Origin: Selenomonas sp. AE3005
GTDB lineage: Bacteria; Bacillota; Negativicutes; Selenomonadales; Selenomonadaceae
Length of the DNA stretch: 64,000 nucleotides
Assembly (NCBI RefSeq): GCF_000686945.1
Contig: NZ_JMME01000001.1
Coordinates: 310,001 to 374,000, forward strand
Direction of reading: 5' to 3'
How positions within the stretch are numbered: the stretch's first letter is position 1; each line of letters opens with the position of its first letter. The notes beneath the pieces were generated by a model. The model did no database searches. It saw only the letters and a program-made list of their open reading frames with translations, and had not been told where the DNA came from. Made by a program: the position numbers and the translations under genes. Shown piece after piece: positions 27,273 through 35,986 of the stretch.

Positions 27273-28393
27273 TGCATATATTAGTAAATTACACAGGTCG
27301 TACTGGAGGTGGAACTGGTGGTGGAGCTGATTATGCCTATAAAATGACTCGAGAACTTTGCAAACTGGGACTGGATGTATCAGCAATTGTTTCCAAGCAA
27401 GCAGATAATTTATCTGATTGGCAGAGCTTACCTTTAAGAAAATTGGTACAGATAGATACCTATACGAATAAGTGGCAATTTTTATATAGAAGTGTATGGT
27501 TTAAACTAAGAACCAGGCGAAGTTTAAAGTTGGCATTCTACGATGAAAAAATCGATTATCTCTATGTGCCTATGATTACTTATTGGTCATATTGGATAAA
27601 TGATATATTTCCACATGTAAAACAAATATTGACCTTACATGATCCTGTAGTACATAGTGGGGAAAGTCGTATAAATAGGCGATTGTTTATGAACGTTCAG
27701 CGTATCATAACTGCAGATAAACTGATAATTCTAAGTGAGTGTTTTCGTGATTTTACTGAGAAAACATATAAAAAAAAATCTGATGATGTTTTGACAATAC
27801 CGTTACCATCAATTGACATACCAACAGGAAGTAGAAATATAGGCATTAGATATGATGATAACAAGATAAATTTTTTGTTCTATGGGCGTATCGAGGCTTA
27901 TAAAGGATTGCATGTACTAGCGGCAGCTTATAGAAAAGTGACCCAAAAGTATAATAATGTAGCACTAACAGTGGCTGGCAGTGGAGATTTTTCTGATTAT
28001 CAAGCAGATTTCGATACATTGCAAAATGTTACAATTATTAACAGATGGATAAATATGGATGAAGTAGAGAATCTTTTTAAAGGAAAGCGAATTATAGTGC
28101 TCTTGCCATATCTTGATGCTACACAATCCGGCGTAACGAGTATTGCAATGTTATACCACGACTTGGTTATAGGGACAAATTCAGGCGGGTTATCAGAACA
28201 AATACAACATAAAAAAACTGGATTATTAGCTAAGCCAGGAGATGCTGAAGATTTGGCTAATAAAATGATTTGGGCTATTGAGCATAAAGACGAGTGTAAT
28301 AGTTATATAGAGTGTGCATATAAAAAAGCGAAGAAAATGACATGGGCTAATGCTGCTAAAAAGCTTCTAGCCTCACTGGATAACATTAGCTAG
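27272..28393 (+). CDS. Glycosyltransferase family 4 (GT-B)
   Basis: This GT-B enzyme starts at GTG 27272, overlapping the polymerase stop by one base and preceded by AGGGGGGG. The N-terminal loop TGRTGGGTGGGADYAYKMTREL binds the acceptor/donor interface. The donor half has FLFYGRIEAYKGLHVLAAAYRKV, LTVAGSGDF and LPYLDATQSGVTSIAMLYHDLVIGTNSGGLSEQI. Length is 373 residues. Donor sugar is unknown. A TTG at 27254 is possible but overlaps more. Confidence 0.83.
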   Translation: MHILVNYTGRTGGGTGGGADYAYKMTRELCKLGLDVSAIVSKQADNLSDWQSLPLRKLVQIDTYTNKWQFLYRSVWFKLRTRRSLKLAFYDEKIDYLYVPMITYWSYWINDIFPHVKQILTLHDPVVHSGESRINRRLFMNVQRIITADKLIILSECFRDFTEKTYKKKSDDVLTIPLPSIDIPTGSRNIGIRYDDNKINFLFYGRIEAYKGLHVLAAAYRKVTQKYNNVALTVAGSGDFSDYQADFDTLQNVTIINRWINMDEVENLFKGKRIIVLLPYLDATQSGVTSIAMLYHDLVIGTNSGGLSEQIQHKKTGLLAKPGDAEDLANKMIWAIEHKDECNSYIECAYKKAKKMTWANAAKKLLASLDNIS

Positions 28394-28451
28394 TTTTATA
28401 ATATTTTTTAAATTGATGAATGTGTAAGTATTTTGCTTATAATGTGATTGC

Positions 28452-29366
28452 ATGGAGTGTAAAACGATTGTGAATTATAATATAACCAGTAAATTTAGAA
28501 TGATGGCTATTATGATAAACTATAATGGGTATAAAGACACATTAGAAGCTGTTAGTAGTCTACAACAATCTAGTATTAAGTGTGATATTTTAATTGTTGA
28601 TAATAATTCAGATAACCATGAAGGAAAAAGGTTAAAGGAATCATTGCAAAATATAGTTGTGTTATGCAGTAAGAAGAATTTAGGTTTTTCAGGCGCTAAT
28701 AATCTTGGTATTTCGTTTGCATTAAAGAATAATTATGACTATATATTGTTAATCAATAATGACACTACGGTCGCTGATAACATGATAGAAGAACTGTTAA
28801 AAGAGTCTGAATATAATGTTGTAGTTTCACCAGCAATGTATTATTATTCATCACCTAATAAATTATGGTTTTGCGGAGGGAAACTAAGCAAAATAACTGG
28901 TAGAGTATGTCATTATCATAAAGAGATGAAAGAACCTTTTTATTGCTCTTTTTTGACTGGATGTTGCTGGCTAGTGCATAATAGCATTTTTCGTAAGGTT
29001 GGTAATTTATCAGAAGAATATTTTATGTACTGTGAGGACACAGATTTTTGCATACGCTTAGCTATACATAATATAAGAATGAAGGTAGTTCCAAAGGCAA
29101 AGCTTTGGCATAAATGTGGCATGTCAAGTACTACAGGTTTTTCAGAGTATTATATGGCTAGAAATAATTTTATTAATTTGAGAAAATATAAAGAATTTTA
29201 TTCTTGGTGTGCTGTTTATATTGCTGTTTTTTACTATATTTTAAAAATTTGTCGATTTATATTATATAGACATTCTGAATGGAGAGCCATAGTATGGGCG
29301 TTGTTGGATGCTTATCATGGGCGTATTGGAAAAACAGATAGAGATTTTACTGCTATTGATTCATAA
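28452..29366 (+). CDS. Glycosyltransferase family 2, rhamnosyltransferase-like
   Basis: This GT-A enzyme has 304 residues. It has the GT2 N-terminus IMINYNGYKDTLEAVSSL, DILIVDNNSDN, NLGFSGANNLGI and the metal-binding DxD-like LLINNDTTV. GCCWLVHNSIFRKVGNLSEEYFMYCEDTDFC is the typical C-terminal acceptor region of WbbL-like rhamnosyltransferases, followed by one or two hydrophobic helices. The start is uncertain: ATG 28452 or ATG 28500 (MMAIMINYNG). Composition is AT-rich. Confidence 0.82.
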   Translation: MECKTIVNYNITSKFRMMAIMINYNGYKDTLEAVSSLQQSSIKCDILIVDNNSDNHEGKRLKESLQNIVVLCSKKNLGFSGANNLGISFALKNNYDYILLINNDTTVADNMIEELLKESEYNVVVSPAMYYYSSPNKLWFCGGKLSKITGRVCHYHKEMKEPFYCSFLTGCCWLVHNSIFRKVGNLSEEYFMYCEDTDFCIRLAIHNIRMKVVPKAKLWHKCGMSSTTGFSEYYMARNNFINLRKYKEFYSWCAVYIAVFYYILKICRFILYRHSEWRAIVWALLDAYHGRIGKTDRDFTAIDS

Positions 29367-29496
29367 ATATCAAGAAAATATGATGGATTTATAGGATTAT
29401 AATGAGAAATTATCGTAACGGATACAACAATATTGTTTGTGTTCCATCTTGATTATTAGATGGGGATATATTCATGATGAGTACATGGAGGATTTT

Positions 29497-30501
29497 ATGA
29501 TTATAACCAGAACACCTTTTCGAATGTCTTTTTTTGGCGGTGGAACGGATTTAGCTTCTTTTTATGAGGAATATGGTGGTGCTGTATTATCATCGACATT
29601 TGACAAATATTGTTATGTAAATGTGCGGCATTTACCTCCTTTTTTTGATTATCGCACACATTTGACATATTCAAAACAAGAAAAAGTCAATACAGTGAGT
29701 GAAATTACTCATCCTTTGATTCGTGAGGCCATACGTTTTTTGGATATTCGTGAAATTCGCTTGTTATATGATGCTGACTTGCCGGCGCGAACAGGGCTAG
29801 GTACAAGTAGTTCCTTTGCTGTGGGGATGCTCAATGCTTTTTACGCATTGAAAGGCAAACAGGTGGATAAAAAGCGGCTGGCAGATGAGGCCATTTATTT
29901 GGAACGGGAAATGTGCAAGGAAGCTGGCGGTATTCAGGATCAGATCGCGGCGGCTTATGGTGGATTGAATAGAATCGATATGGATCGTCATGGCTACACA
30001 GTGAAACCGATTGTAATATCTAATCAGCGTAAGCGTGAGTTAAATGATCGTCTGATGTTGTTTTTTACAGGGTTTACACGCTTTTCTGCAGATGTACAGC
30101 AGAAAAACAGTCAAAGTATGCCAGACAAAATTAAGCAGCTTCTGCGTATGAAGGATATGGTTAATGAAGCTGAGCGAATTTTGATTTCCAAGGGTAGTCT
30201 GGATGATTTTGGTCTGTTACTGCATGAATCCTGGCAACTGAAGCGTGGTTTGTCTTCAAGTATTTCAACTAATGCGATAGATGCAGTTTATCAAAAGGCC
30301 ATGGAGGCTGGTGCTTCAGGGGGGAAGTTGCTTGGCGCTGGCGGTGGCGGATTCCTGCTTTTTTATGTGGAGCCGGAAAAACAGTCGGCTGTGCGTAAGG
30401 CTTTGCGTGATTTGTTATATGTGCCATTTATATTTGAAAATACCGGTACGACTGTAGTGCATTATACTGCAGAGGAGTATGAATTAGAGGAAAATAAGTG
30501 A
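29497..30501 (+). CDS. hddA: D-glycero-alpha-D-manno-heptose 7-phosphate kinase
   Basis: This GHMP kinase makes heptose 1,7-bisphosphate in the GDP-D-glycero-D-manno-heptose pathway. It starts MIITRTPFRMSFFGGGTDLA, diagnostic of the heptose-kinase/FGGGTD branch. The GHMP phosphate loop is LPARTGLGTSSSFAVG (95-110), and the C-terminal motif is GGKLLGAGGGGFLLFY. ATG 29497 follows GGAGG by 6 nt and gives 334 residues; the longer frame from 29437 lacks support. It overlaps hddC by 4 nt. The partner enzymes GmhA and GmhB are not in the window. Confidence 0.88.
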   Translation: MIITRTPFRMSFFGGGTDLASFYEEYGGAVLSSTFDKYCYVNVRHLPPFFDYRTHLTYSKQEKVNTVSEITHPLIREAIRFLDIREIRLLYDADLPARTGLGTSSSFAVGMLNAFYALKGKQVDKKRLADEAIYLEREMCKEAGGIQDQIAAAYGGLNRIDMDRHGYTVKPIVISNQRKRELNDRLMLFFTGFTRFSADVQQKNSQSMPDKIKQLLRMKDMVNEAERILISKGSLDDFGLLLHESWQLKRGLSSSISTNAIDAVYQKAMEAGASGGKLLGAGGGGFLLFYVEPEKQSAVRKALRDLLYVPFIFENTGTTVVHYTAEEYELEENK

Positions 30502-31214
30502 AAAATTTATTAACGAAAGAAGCTATAGTTTTGGCTGGCGGTTTTGGAACCCGCTTGCGTCAAGTAGTTTCGGATGTGCCCAAGCCTATGGCTTCGATAG
30601 ATGCTAAAGGTACTCCGTTTTTGACGTTAGTACTTAAACAATTAGTCAAGCAGGGGGTTGAGAAGGTTATTTTGTCTGTTGGATATATGGCCGAAGTTAT
30701 TCAACAATTTTTTGGTAATTCCTATGCTGGGATGACTTTGCTATATTCTGTTGAAGATGAACCATTGGGTACAGGCGGTGCAGTGAAAAAAGCCATGACT
30801 TTATGTACAGGTGATCTTGTCTTTGTGTTGAATGGTGATACTTACTTCGACGTTGATTTTGTAGAGATAGAGCGGCAGCATCGAAAGACTGGGGCGGATT
30901 TTACGCTGGCAGCCCGTGAAATGTCTGATTTTGACCGCTATGGTGCTTTGGTGATGACCGAAGATGATAAGGTAATCGCCTTTTTGGAAAAAAAATACTG
31001 CGATCACGGATTTATTAATGGTGGTATCTATTGCATGGAAAGAACACTTTTGTCTGATATGGATAAGAAGACTTTTTCTTTGGAAAAAGATTTTTTAGAG
31101 AATAGAATAGATTTTCTTCATATCGTAGCATATAAATCGAATGGTTATTTTATAGATATTGGTATACCTGATGATTATCAGCGAGCTAGAAAATATTTTG
31201 GAAGGGAAAATTAA
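30498..31214 (+). CDS. hddC: D-glycero-alpha-D-manno-heptose 1-phosphate guanylyltransferase
   Basis: This sugar-nucleotidyltransferase (238 residues) activates heptose 1-phosphate with GTP. It starts at GTG 30498, overlapping the hddA stop (GTGA). The nucleotidyl-transferase signature is IVLAGGFGTRLRQVVSDVPKPMA (about 9-31), with LNGDTYFDVD for metal binding and FINGGIYCM. Specificity for heptose is inferred from coupling with hddA; alone it could pass for a mannose- or glucose-1-phosphate transferase. Confidence 0.85.
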   Translation: MKNLLTKEAIVLAGGFGTRLRQVVSDVPKPMASIDAKGTPFLTLVLKQLVKQGVEKVILSVGYMAEVIQQFFGNSYAGMTLLYSVEDEPLGTGGAVKKAMTLCTGDLVFVLNGDTYFDVDFVEIERQHRKTGADFTLAAREMSDFDRYGALVMTEDDKVIAFLEKKYCDHGFINGGIYCMERTLLSDMDKKTFSLEKDFLENRIDFLHIVAYKSNGYFIDIGIPDDYQRARKYFGREN

Positions 31215-31289
31215 GTCGTTCACCGAAATAACGAATAATAATTATTTTGAGTATGTTTTACGTGTTGCGAGGGAGGGGAATCTTTGTCT

Positions 31290-32420
31290 ATGAAAAAAGG
31301 GTATTATATTTTTTGTGGCACCAATAATGATTTACAAAACGGGTCTTCTGGCGTTATGAAAAAAATGCAAAGACAAGTAGACGTATTAAATAATTATTTT
31401 GATACGGAATTTATAACTATTAATGAGCCTGAAAACTATCATAGAGGAATTGTAGATAAAATATTATTTAGGCTACCAAGTGTTTCATATCCTAGAGATT
31501 ACATTCAAGCTGTTAATTATATGGATTCACCAGATTTTATATATATTAGAAGAACAATGGCAGATAAAAATTTTATCGAATTTCTGTCTGCGCTACGTTC
31601 GAAATTTCCGGCTTGTAAAATAATCATAGAAATATTCACTTATCCATATGAAAAAGATGAATTTGATTCTTGGAAGTTGAAGCCTTTTATTTATAAGGAT
31701 AGAAAATACCGAAAGTTTTATAAGAAATTTATTGATAGATTCACTACGTATTCCCCAGATAAAGAAATATTTGGCGTATCAACAATAAATATTATGAATG
31801 GCATTAATACTAAAGATGTTGAGCCCATTAAGCCTTCGGAACATGATGTTAATATACTAAATTTAGTTTTTGTTGGATATATGCAAAAACATCATGGGTT
31901 AGAAAGACTTTTAAGCGGAATGTATAATTATTATAGTAAAACTCAAAAGAAAAAGGTTGTTTTTCATATGGTAGGAGATGGCCCGGAGCTTGATAAGTAC
32001 AAGGCTATGGTGGATAAACTATGTTTATCTGATTATGTTATAGTATACGGACCTAAAAAAGGAAAAGAGCTTGAGAATATTTATAATCAAGCAGATGTAG
32101 CTGTAGATTCTCTTTCACTTTATAAAGCAGGGCTTGATTGGTTGAGTTCCTTAAAATCGAGAGAATACTTAGCAAAAGGCTTACCAATAGTATCAGGATG
32201 TAGAACGGATGTGTTTGAAAAATACCAATGTGATTATCATGTGGATTTTGCAAATGATACAACCCCACTTGAAATTGAGAGAATTGTTAACTGGTATTAT
32301 GATTTGTCAAATCAATTTGTCAACAAAACAGAGATGACTAAGGCAGTACATGAATATGCAGTAGAACACTTAGATAGTTCTGTGGTTATGAAGCCAGTGG
32401 TGGATTACATCTATTCTTGA
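31290..32420 (+). CDS. Glycosyltransferase, GT-B fold (family 4-like)
   Basis: This 376-residue protein has a GT-B donor half: NLVFVGYMQKHHGLERLLSGM, VVFHMVGDGPELDKYKAMVDKL, VIVYGPKKGKELENIYNQADVAVDSL and LKSREYLAKGLPIVSG. Instead of the usual E-x7-E it shows SLKSREYLAKGLP, seen in some GT4 enzymes. The donor is unknown; neighbouring hddAC make GDP-heptose a candidate. ATG 31290 lies 11 nt after GGGAGGGG; TTG 31284 lies nearer and is an alternative start. Confidence 0.75.
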   Translation: MKKGYYIFCGTNNDLQNGSSGVMKKMQRQVDVLNNYFDTEFITINEPENYHRGIVDKILFRLPSVSYPRDYIQAVNYMDSPDFIYIRRTMADKNFIEFLSALRSKFPACKIIIEIFTYPYEKDEFDSWKLKPFIYKDRKYRKFYKKFIDRFTTYSPDKEIFGVSTINIMNGINTKDVEPIKPSEHDVNILNLVFVGYMQKHHGLERLLSGMYNYYSKTQKKKVVFHMVGDGPELDKYKAMVDKLCLSDYVIVYGPKKGKELENIYNQADVAVDSLSLYKAGLDWLSSLKSREYLAKGLPIVSGCRTDVFEKYQCDYHVDFANDTTPLEIERIVNWYYDLSNQFVNKTEMTKAVHEYAVEHLDSSVVMKPVVDYIYS

Positions 32421-32475
32421 TAGTTAAAATTAAAGGCATATAAACATTATTGTGAACGTGAATGCGAGGAATTAG

Positions 32476-33453
32476 ATGAATAGTTTATTTTTGAGCTATG
32501 TAACTAGTCTTTATTATACAAAAATTAAGCCTAGATTTTCTAAAGCACCTGTGCTTGCTAGATTTAGACCATTTATGTATAAAAATCGAATTGTTTGTAA
32601 CAAAAATGAGGCTCATTCTATGATTGCCAGTTTTTTGGAAAGTGGCAGACCATGTATGATAGCGAGATATGGATTTACAGAGGCGCAATTGCTCGGAAGA
32701 TTTTATATGAAATATACGCTTGGTTTTGATCTGGCTAGGCAGTATAAAAGAGTATATGGATGGCTTTATGATACTGCGGGATTCTTTTCAAAGAATCATA
32801 AGAGAGTTGAAAGTGATGTTGATAAATTTTGCAATTTAATGATTGATGCAAGTAAGAATGTTGATGTTATTGGTGCCCACTGCGGAATGTTAGAAGATTA
32901 TGTCATTAATAAATGTTGTCCGAACGATGTAAATATTACATTATTTGATAATTTAGCAATATTCATAGCTGATAAAAGTTGGGGGAGGTGTTTAAAAGGA
33001 AAGCGGGTATTATTAGTTCATCCTTTTGCAGACACAATACAGCGACAATACAAAAAACGTATGTCTATTTGGGGGGGGCGTACTGACATATTGCCTGATT
33101 TTGAGCTGTTAACCTATAAAGCTATTCAAACTATAGCTGGGAATAATGTTGAATTGTATGAAGACTGGTTTACTGCTCTCGATATAATGATTAATGATAT
33201 CAAAAAGATTGATTTTGATATTGCTATAATCGGTTGTGGCGCTTATGGATTCCCTTTAGCATCGGAGATAAAAAATATGGGGAAGAAGGCTGTACACTTG
33301 GGAGGTCAAACACAGGTCATTTTTGGAATATTAGGCAAAAGATATGACAGCAGTCCTGCTCTTCAAAAATATATTAATGAAAGTTGGGTAAGACCTGACG
33401 AGACTGAAAAACCTAAAAATTATAAAGATGTTGAAGGTGGCTGTTATTGGTGA
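32476..33453 (+). CDS. GT-D-like (DUF1792-type) putative glycosyltransferase
   Basis: I recognise no named enzyme, but the 325-residue protein shows a two-part pattern seen in polysaccharide loci. It has PCMIARYGFTEAQLLGR near residue 60, KGKRVLLVHPFADTIQRQYKKR in the middle, and DIAIIGCGAYGFPLASEIKNMG and KAVHLGGQTQVIFGI near the end. The GCGAYG and HLGG stretches suggest a Rossmann-like nucleotide-sugar site, and the whole resembles the GT-D fold (DUF1792) by eye. It is soluble with no signal peptide. It sits between a GT4 gene and the uronic-acid genes. Confidence 0.55.
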   Translation: MNSLFLSYVTSLYYTKIKPRFSKAPVLARFRPFMYKNRIVCNKNEAHSMIASFLESGRPCMIARYGFTEAQLLGRFYMKYTLGFDLARQYKRVYGWLYDTAGFFSKNHKRVESDVDKFCNLMIDASKNVDVIGAHCGMLEDYVINKCCPNDVNITLFDNLAIFIADKSWGRCLKGKRVLLVHPFADTIQRQYKKRMSIWGGRTDILPDFELLTYKAIQTIAGNNVELYEDWFTALDIMINDIKKIDFDIAIIGCGAYGFPLASEIKNMGKKAVHLGGQTQVIFGILGKRYDSSPALQKYINESWVRPDETEKPKNYKDVEGGCYW

Positions 33454-33561
33454 ATCATTTCAAAGTGTCATACATGTGTAAATGGATTGTTGCTTGTGTA
33501 ATAATTATCAGGTTCATGTTTTAATTAACGTAAAAATAATAAGGGGATTGGTGTTTTTTTA

Positions 33562-34890
33562 ATGAATTTTAGTAATATTTATTTAGAACTTATTGCCGGT
33601 CAGGCGAAGCTGGCTTTGGTGGGCTTGGGCTATGTTGGCATGCCTATTGCGGTTGAGTTTGCCAAGCATGTTCCGGTGATTGGTTTTGATATCAATGAAA
33701 AACGCATATCTGAGTACAGAAAAGGTATAGATGCTACCAACGAAGTGGGGGCAGCTATTGCACAGACTACAGTGGACTTTACAGCAGATGCATCTCGTTT
33801 GAAGGAGGCGCGGTTTATCATTGTGGCGGTGCCGACACCTGTTAATGAGGATACCACGCCAGATTTGCGTCCCATCGAAGGTGCAGCACGTACAGTTGGC
33901 GAAAATTTGTCTCCTGGTACGATAGTAGTATTTGAGTCAACAGTATATCCTGGCGTTACGGAAGATATATGTATACCTTTGATTGAGCAATACTCTAGAC
34001 TTAAATGTGGTGTCGATTGGAAAATTGGCTATTCTCCTGAACGCATCAATCCCGGTGACCGGGTGCATACGCTGACTTCTGTGGTCAAGGTGGTATCTGG
34101 AATGGATGAGGAATCGTCTAGAGAAATTAAAAAGGTTTATGACATTATCATCAAAGCCGGAACTCATCCTGTATCTACAATCAAGACAGCAGAAGCAGTC
34201 AAGGTTGTAGAAAATAGTCAGCGGGATATTAATATTGCTTTTGTTAATGAAGTGGCAATGATGTGCGATCGAATGCATATTGACACAGCAGAAGTTATTG
34301 AAGGAATGAATACCAAGTGGAATGCACTGGGGTTTCGTCCTGGCTTAGTAGGTGGTCACTGCATAGGGGTAGATCCATATTATCTGACCAACGCTGCCGA
34401 AAAGCTAGGTTATCACAGTCAGATTATCCTGAATGGTCGTAAGGTAAACGACAGTATGGGAGCTTATGTAGCAGATGCCGCCATTAAGCAGATGATAGAA
34501 GCTGGTATGGCACCGAAAAAAGCTACGGTTCTGATTTTGGGCATCACATTCAAGGAAAATTGTCCTGATACCCGGAATAGCAAGGTGGCAGATATTATCA
34601 ATCGTTTGCAGGAATTTGAGATCGATCCAGTTGTTGCTGATTCCTGGGCAGATTCTGATGTAGCTAAAGAGGCTTATGGTGTTGATTTAGTGCCTGCAGA
34701 TGACTTGCCGAAAGCGGATTGTGTGATTGTGGCAGTCGGACATAAAGAATATCGTAGTATGTCCATGATGCAGCTGAAAAAACTCTTCAAACCGGAACTT
34801 TCTGATAGCGAAAAAGTGCTGATTGATGTCAAGAGCCTTTACCGCAAAGATGAGTTAGAGGCTTCGGGAATGCGCTACTGGCGTTTGTAA
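33562..34890 (+). CDS. UDP-N-acetylhexosamine 6-dehydrogenase (WbpO/TviB/WbpA family)
   Basis: This NAD-dependent enzyme oxidises C6 of a UDP-HexNAc to a uronic acid. The Rossmann loop is VGLGYVGMPIA (20-30), the SPERINPGD segment begins at 158, and the catalytic Cys267 lies in GGHCIGVDPYYL. The 442 residues resemble the WbpO/TviB branch, whose TviB members act on UDP-GlcNAc. The four genes that follow are the rest of the UDP-2,3-diacetamido-2,3-dideoxy-mannuronic acid route, so UDP-GlcNAc is the most likely substrate. The AT-rich trend of the locus weakens from here. Confidence 0.87.
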   Translation: MNFSNIYLELIAGQAKLALVGLGYVGMPIAVEFAKHVPVIGFDINEKRISEYRKGIDATNEVGAAIAQTTVDFTADASRLKEARFIIVAVPTPVNEDTTPDLRPIEGAARTVGENLSPGTIVVFESTVYPGVTEDICIPLIEQYSRLKCGVDWKIGYSPERINPGDRVHTLTSVVKVVSGMDEESSREIKKVYDIIIKAGTHPVSTIKTAEAVKVVENSQRDINIAFVNEVAMMCDRMHIDTAEVIEGMNTKWNALGFRPGLVGGHCIGVDPYYLTNAAEKLGYHSQIILNGRKVNDSMGAYVADAAIKQMIEAGMAPKKATVLILGITFKENCPDTRNSKVADIINRLQEFEIDPVVADSWADSDVAKEAYGVDLVPADDLPKADCVIVAVGHKEYRSMSMMQLKKLFKPELSDSEKVLIDVKSLYRKDELEASGMRYWRL

Positions 34891-34906
34891 TGGGGGGAAG
34901 TAGAAC

Positions 34907-35986
34907 ATGAAATATGCATTAATCGGTTGCGGTCGTATAGCTACGAATCATATCAAGGCGGCCGTAAATAATAAGCTGAAGATTGCGGCAGTCTGTGACA
35001 TTGTGCCGGAGAAAATGGAAGAACTGCTGTCTAAGCATGAGCTGGCGCAGGATAGCAGTATTGTCCGATTTACGGATTATAAGGAAATGCTTACGGCAGT
35101 CAAACCGGATTTTGTCAGCATTGCCACGGAATCCGGCAAGCATGCGGAAATCGCGCTGTACTGCATAGACAACGGCATTCATGTGATTATCGAAAAGCCG
35201 ATGGCCATGAGTATGAAAGATGCGGATGAGATTGTCCGCCGTAGCAAGGAGCAGAATGTCAAAGTAGCGGCCTGCCATCAGAACCGCTTCAATGTAGCGG
35301 TACAGAAAATGCGGCAGGCCGTGGAAGGCGGCCGCTTTGGTAAGCTCTCCCACGGTTCCATTCATGTGCGCTGGAACCGCAACCATGGTTACTATGACCA
35401 GGCAAAATGGCGGGGCACCTGGGCACAGGATGGCGGCGCCCTGATGAATCAGTGCATCCATGGCATCGATCTGTTCCGCTGGATGTTAGGCGGCGAAGTG
35501 GACACCATCTACGCCCAAACCCGCCAGCAGTTCCATGATTATCTGGAATGCGAGGACTTGGGCATGGCGGTAGTGACTTTCAAAAACGGGGCTATCGGCA
35601 CCATCGAAGGAACGACCAATGTCTATCCGCAGAATCTCGAAGAAACCCTGTACCTTTTCGGTGAAACCGGCACGGTAAAGCTGGGAGGCAAGTCCACTAA
35701 TAACATCGATGTATGGGATTTTGCCGATGAAACGGAATCCGATCAGGCTAACAAAGGTCTGGAAGAAGCAACCAGCAATGTCTATGGCAATGGCCATACT
35801 AGCCTGTTCGCCGATATGATGGATGCCATCCAAAATGACCGCGCTCCTTATGTGGATGCGGAAGCTGGCCGCAACGCTGTGGAGATGATTTTGGCCATCT
35901 ATAAATCCGCCGCCACCGGCCAGCCGGTAAAACTGCCGCTCCAAGATGTGGCATCCACGGATTTTATAGGGAGATTTGACCGATGA
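34907..35986 (+). CDS. Gfo/Idh/MocA oxidoreductase, WbpB-like 3-dehydrogenase
   Basis: This NAD-dependent oxidoreductase (359 residues) has the N-terminal Rossmann loop IGCGRIATNHIKA and the catalytic EKPMAMS motif (about 97-103). A WRGTWAQDGGALMNQCIHGIDLFRW segment holds the catalytic His/Asp region. In the WbpB/WlbA role it oxidises C3 of UDP-GlcNAcA to the 3-keto sugar, setting up transamination by the DegT enzyme downstream. It is 16 nt after the dehydrogenase and overlaps the epimerase by 4 nt. Its GC content is markedly higher than that of the glycosyltransferases upstream. Confidence 0.83.
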   Translation: MKYALIGCGRIATNHIKAAVNNKLKIAAVCDIVPEKMEELLSKHELAQDSSIVRFTDYKEMLTAVKPDFVSIATESGKHAEIALYCIDNGIHVIIEKPMAMSMKDADEIVRRSKEQNVKVAACHQNRFNVAVQKMRQAVEGGRFGKLSHGSIHVRWNRNHGYYDQAKWRGTWAQDGGALMNQCIHGIDLFRWMLGGEVDTIYAQTRQQFHDYLECEDLGMAVVTFKNGAIGTIEGTTNVYPQNLEETLYLFGETGTVKLGGKSTNNIDVWDFADETESDQANKGLEEATSNVYGNGHTSLFADMMDAIQNDRAPYVDAEAGRNAVEMILAIYKSAATGQPVKLPLQDVASTDFIGRFDR

